64,000 nucleotides of DNA, taken from the NCBI GenBank assembly GCA_037957365.1, contig JARHVA010000157.1:4536001-4600000 (forward strand). Reading direction: 5' to 3'. Positions within the stretch are counted from its first letter, which is position 1, and every line of letters starts with the position of its first letter. Below the pieces are notes generated by a model. It saw only the letters and a program-made list of their open reading frames with translations. It was not told the origin of the DNA and did not search any database. Source of the DNA: Torreya grandis. Lineage: Eukaryota > Streptophyta > Pinopsida > Cupressales > Taxaceae. A program made the translations under genes and the position numbers. Below, in pieces: positions 60,250-64,000 of this stretch.

Positions 60250-61640
60250 TTTTAGATTAAATTACTCTACATTTTGTTTTGAGTTTCAGTTGTGCACTCT
60301 AGTTTTGTCCCTACGCATTTTAGTTTTGGTAGTGAAGGTTTTGACACAGAGCGTGGGCACAGGTTTTCATTTTGCCTGAGTTTTGTCTAAGTCTCAAACT
60401 ATTATATACCTACGAAGCACGACAAGTGTTGGCATCCATGTTTTAGTTTCTTATAAGTTTCAAAAGCTTATTTCAATAAGCTTTTCTTAGTGCGCACAGA
60501 AGGTGCCAAGTGGAAACTATGGAAGGTTTTAATAATTTCTCTAAGTTACGTGGAAAACACTGTGTGTCCCTTGCAATATCTATGGAGACCACAAAGTGTC
60601 GACATTGATAGTTTCTTCCTTTTGTTTCATTATAAAGAAAGGACTATGATGGGCCCTCGGTGAGTTGCTAAAGTAAGTGGAGCATGCCAAGTATCATCAT
60701 CCATGTGAATCTAAATGAGTCCCAAATGTTTCTATAGTGTTTCTAAAGCTCAGTGGAAGCTGCCATGTGTCATCTTTTGTATGAGTCTCAAAAGGTATCT
60801 AAAGCTTCTATATACAAGAAAAAGCTGCCACGTGTCACTTGTTAAGACTAGTGGATGCTGCCAAGTGTCCTCACCTATTTCACAGTGGGAAATGCCACGT
60901 GTATCTATTTCAACCAATGAACTTGCAGAGAGGCTAACCATTTCAAATCTAAAAGATATCTTTTGTCAAACACTTCCAGTTAAGTTCTAGTTTGGTTAGA
61001 CCATTGGGATTTGATCATGCAGGCAATCTTGAGCTAGTCCTATGCTATGAATATGGGTTCAAATTGCAGGTTCAAAAAAAAGGAGAGAGGGGAGGAAGAG
61101 AATTTTTTTCATATAGATTGTTATCAGAGATTTACAAGAAGTTTTTGAGACTTTCTTGCTGTGGCCAGTAATATCATTTGCCTTTGTTCTATTTTCTTAA
61201 TTTAGAAAGTTTGTATAATTGTGCATGTATTAGTGCCTTTTATGTGAATGGAAAATTAATAAGAAGACTGAATTCTGTGCCTTTGCTAATATTTTCTATG
61301 TTATTGCAAAATTGTCTAAGTTGTGAGCCTTTGATTCTATTTGTTTTCATCTTTTACACTGATCATGCATTGTTTGCTCTTTAATGTAATTGAATCCTAA
61401 AGATAGCTTCACTATGCTTAGTATTAAGGAATGAATCATAATCAGGTGCTTCACCATAGTTAAATTTTATTTCATTACATTGGTGATTTTGTTTAATTTT
61501 TATCCCTTTTTTCACACAATACATTTAAGATAAAGAAGAGCCAGCTTATTTAAAATCTGGAGGTCATTTCAGGTTACAAGTCCCACATTCCTGAAACTTC
61601 CCATGTTGGTGTTGTAAACAACACAATTTTATGCATCAAT
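60250..61640 (+). repeat. Putative 5' LTR and leader of E4
   Basis: Its place directly upstream of the E4 gag suggests LTR plus leader, but the second LTR lies outside the window, so the boundaries are guesses. Candidate LTR ends are the CAACA at about 61,621 or the CATCA at about 61,638. A weak primer-site-like word, ATCATGCCCGATGGGAC, follows at about 61,648. The stretch contains a cluster of CCACGTGTC-like motifs (60,502-60,906) that would suit a U3 promoter region, and an A/G tract at 61,073-61,104. The ORF-like stretches 60,715-60,990 and 61,178-61,384 show no known domain. Confidence 0.4.
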
Positions 61641-61692
61641 ATTTTTTATCATGCCCGATGGGACAATATTCTAAATTTTCTTTCAAGACTGT

Positions 61693-62373
61693 ATGAACCA
61701 GAGAGATACAAGGAGTCAGAGCTATGGACCAGTAACAAGAGCTCAATCTGCTATGAACCCAGGTATTCTTTTACCACCATTGATAACTAATTCAAGAAGA
61801 AGGGTCAATCAATTTATAGCAACACCAAGAGCAAAAATGGGAGCACCTATAGCCCCAAAGAATTATGCAAATTGGAACACTGGCAGTGCTCTAATTCTCC
61901 TAGTACCACCAGCCACTTGGGATCCTATTCCAGTAAATGCCCTAAAAGCTCTACCCAAATTCAGTGGGGAAGATTTCAAAACACCTGAAGAACATCTACA
62001 TGATGTGTCTGATGTCTGTGAAATACATGTGATCACACAATAAAATGTGGCTATAAGATTGTTATCAACTTATTTTAAGGGGAAAGCTCTGGACTGGTAT
62101 AGATCTTTGACCCCAAATACAATATCTACATGGGATCAGCTTGGAGATGTTTTCTTTGCAAGATTTGAAGAAAAGGGTGATAAATATTCTTTGTTGCAAC
62201 AATTGATTACTATCAAAAGGGCACCACAAGAAGAAATGACTGATTTCAATTCAAGTTTTCAAAAGACTTGGGAAAGAATTCCTACTATAGCAAGACCATT
62301 ACCAGGTATGGCTATAGTATTTTATCTTAAAGCTTTAAATTCAGATATATTAGTAATGATTCAGTCACTTTGA
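61693..62373 (+). pseudogene. E4 gag, capsid region
   Basis: Starts at ATG 61,693 (MNQRDTRSQSYGPVTRAQSA). One frame runs to 62,373, broken only by a TAA at 62,041-62,043 between VCEIHVITQ and NVAIRLLSTYF. Capsid motifs: LPKFSGEDFKTPEEHLHDV (about 61,950-62,000), FKGKALDWYRSLTPNTISTW and QLGDVFFARFEEK (about 62,075-62,180), EEMTDFNSSFQKTWERIP (about 62,230-62,285) and YLKALNSDILVMIQSL. This is the retrotransposon gag domain of Ty3/gypsy elements, close in pattern to E1 gag. At 62,371-62,373 a stop interrupts, and GQTLIEAYDYIVRAKNN continues in the same frame. About 230 codons, near the usual capsid length. Confidence 0.88.
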
Positions 62374-63474
62374 GGTCAGACTCTGATAGAAGCCTATGAC
62401 TATATAGTCAGAGCTAAAAATAACTTAATAGATACTGGAAAGTTGCCCCTAAGGCCTCCCATGCCCATGCTTCTAGAGATTACCTAACCTTTGTCTCAAG
62501 AAGCCCCTAATCCCATAGCCTCACTTGTGTCTATGTATACATTTCTTTAACAACCTGCTAAAGTAGATATCCCTATCTAGTCATCTGAGATGGATGATGT
62601 CAAGAACATCTTAAGGACATTTTATAATGAGAAAATTAACCTAAAAAGATAGGAGAATCCTTATCCTAGACCCCAATATCAAGGATACCAAGGAAATAAA
62701 CCTCCACCATAGCCAAATTAGTATCAGGGTCCTCAAAGGCAAACTAACCCTTAGCCATCGAACCAATTAGTTACAGTCCCTACACCCTCATAGACTTTTC
62801 ACCCTAATCCAAATAGGGAGATTGTTCTAGGACATAATAATTATGCAGATGGAACCAATGCTTGGTGTTTCCCTTGTAATAATGCTCATATGCCTAGATA
62901 TTGTCCCAAGGGTAATCTACAACAAAAGATAATAGAGCAAAGAAGAATGGATAAATAATTTGTAAATACTTTTGACACTCAACCCTGCCAATCCCTTGGT
63001 ATGCAAAATTTAGTCCTGGTGGCTCAGATGCAAGGGATGTCCTTATAACAAGAAGAAGAAATAGCCCCTGAGCATGATTTGTTTTCATGGGTTGAAGATG
63101 AAGAGTCAGTATTCTTAAATGAAGCTTCTACTTCCAAGAAGCTATTGGTATAATCAAATTACTACACCAGATCCAAGAGAAGGATGATGGAACGGCCTGA
63201 AGTCACAAATAATGAAATAATGGGGATTCTTCCATTTCAAGGTCATAAAAACATAGATGCTAGACAAGAAATACCTCAACCAGTGCAGAACCAAGTAATT
63301 TATAGATAAGTGCAAGAAAAAGCAAGGTACCCTTATTATCTAAGAACCCAAACACTAGGACCGGTGAATGTGGTGGATCAGCTAAAGAGGACCCTAGCAC
63401 ATGTGTCAATATGGGACATGTTAGCTATTCTTGAGCAAAAGACACTATTTCAAGAAGCTCTATAGGGCCAAGCA
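62374..63474 (+). pseudogene. E4 gag C-terminus with zinc knuckle and linker
   Basis: Same frame as the capsid, with about ten stops. A Pro/Gln/Asn/Tyr-rich stretch (about 62,645-62,815) precedes a zinc knuckle WCFPCNNAHMPRYC: Cys codons at 62,866, 62,875 and 62,902 and His at 62,887, giving C-X2-C-X3-H-X4-C, one residue shorter than the usual CCHC spacing. A linker with VNVVDQLKRTLAHVSIWDML and AILEQKTLFQEAL (about 63,370-63,465) leads to the protease. Confidence 0.75.
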
Positions 63475-64000
63475 GTGCCTAAACATACTGGTAATAAAGG
63501 AGGACCTGCTGATAAGGAAAAGCTCAAAGACATGGTTCCTCTACAGATAATAACCCTTTTGAACAATGCACCAGAGGTAAGCAAATCCAAACTAGAGCCC
63601 TTCTATTTGAATTTGATAGTTGGAAAGAAACTATTACATAATGCAATGATAAACTCAGGGGCTAGTACTATAATAATGCCTAAACAAATAGCAGATTTTT
63701 AAAAAATAAAGTATGAGCCACTTACTAGATGAGTTATGCAGCTGGATGGGAAATTAGTGTAAATAATAGGGAAAATTAAACAGCTCCCATTGCAATTGTA
63801 TACTTACCCTAATATAATTGTCAATTAGGATGTGGTAGTCATAGATATACCCCCTATATTTGGCCTATGTTTATCTAGAGATTTAACAGCCAAGATAAGA
63901 TTATATGTCACTTGATTGGTCTCACCTCATCCTAAGAACCAAATATGGTACAAAAATGAAAATACTATCTGAGTCACTATCTAAGGATCACATCACCAAT
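63475..64000 (+). pseudogene. E4 aspartic protease and start of pol, cut by window end
   Basis: LEPFYLNLIVGKKLLHNAMI then NSGASTIIMPKQI: the active-site motif is NSGAS, with the catalytic Asp changed to Asn (codon 63,652-63,654, a G-to-A change). IIGKIKQLPLQLYTYPNIIV, DVVVIDIPPIFGLCLSRDLT and, after a frame change near 63,895, SLDWSHLILRTKYGTK correspond to the post-protease linker also seen in E1 (about 32,500-32,370). By that homology an archaeal-type RNase H should follow just beyond the window. Confidence 0.82.

Overview
This window looks like repeat-rich nuclear DNA from a land plant with a large genome. It is AT-rich, and every recognisable coding stretch belongs to a mobile element. 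I found no intact host gene, no rRNA or tRNA gene, no CRISPR array and no bacterial signal. The retroelement types (chromovirus with chromodomain, gypsy element with two RNase H domains, plant mobile domain) are typical of seed plants. The sequence does not let me name the species. Almost all element genes are broken by stops and frameshifts.

Layout. 1-12,769 is old decayed DNA: a CpG-rich palindrome cluster (about 100-235), a plant-mobile-domain pseudogene on the minus strand (about 1,900-3,180) and a degenerate GTCGACC-type tandem repeat (about 3,285-3,575). 13,215-41,074 is one minus-strand Ty3/gypsy element (E1) with two giant LTRs of about 6.38 kb. Its internal region reads gag, protease, archaeal-type RNase H, RT, RNase H, integrase. 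E1 is split between RNase H and integrase by a second LTR element (E2, 21,733-29,849, plus strand). E2 has 2.64-kb LTRs and a purine-rich internal region with a decayed, unrecognised Lys/Glu-rich reading frame instead of gag-pol. E1 landed in a copy of a repeat whose two other copies form a 3.1-kb tandem duplication at about 42,575-48,696.

48,697-51,081 shows nothing. 51,082-57,553 holds a minus-strand chromovirus (E3, LTRs 51,714-52,254 and 56,861-57,418) with initiator-Met-type primer sites, protease, RT/RNase H, integrase and chromodomain. Beyond its 3' LTR a second primer site and partial gag continue as if in tandem, then join a copy of E3's own flanking DNA that lacks the insertion. 57,554-60,245 carries hairpins, a microsatellite and a six-unit tandem array. 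From about 60,250 to the window end is the 5' part of another gypsy element (E4, plus strand), probably of E1's lineage, starting with a putative LTR or leader rich in CCACGTGTC-like motifs and cut off after the protease.

Most unusual: both giant E1 LTRs contain, in sense orientation, the decayed remains of the same long reading frame (about 3.9 kb, roughly 1,300 codons) that I cannot assign to a family. Coding sequence inside an LTR is rare. This, the archaeal-type RNase H lying upstream of RT, and the coding-like frame of E2 are the main candidates for undescribed biology.
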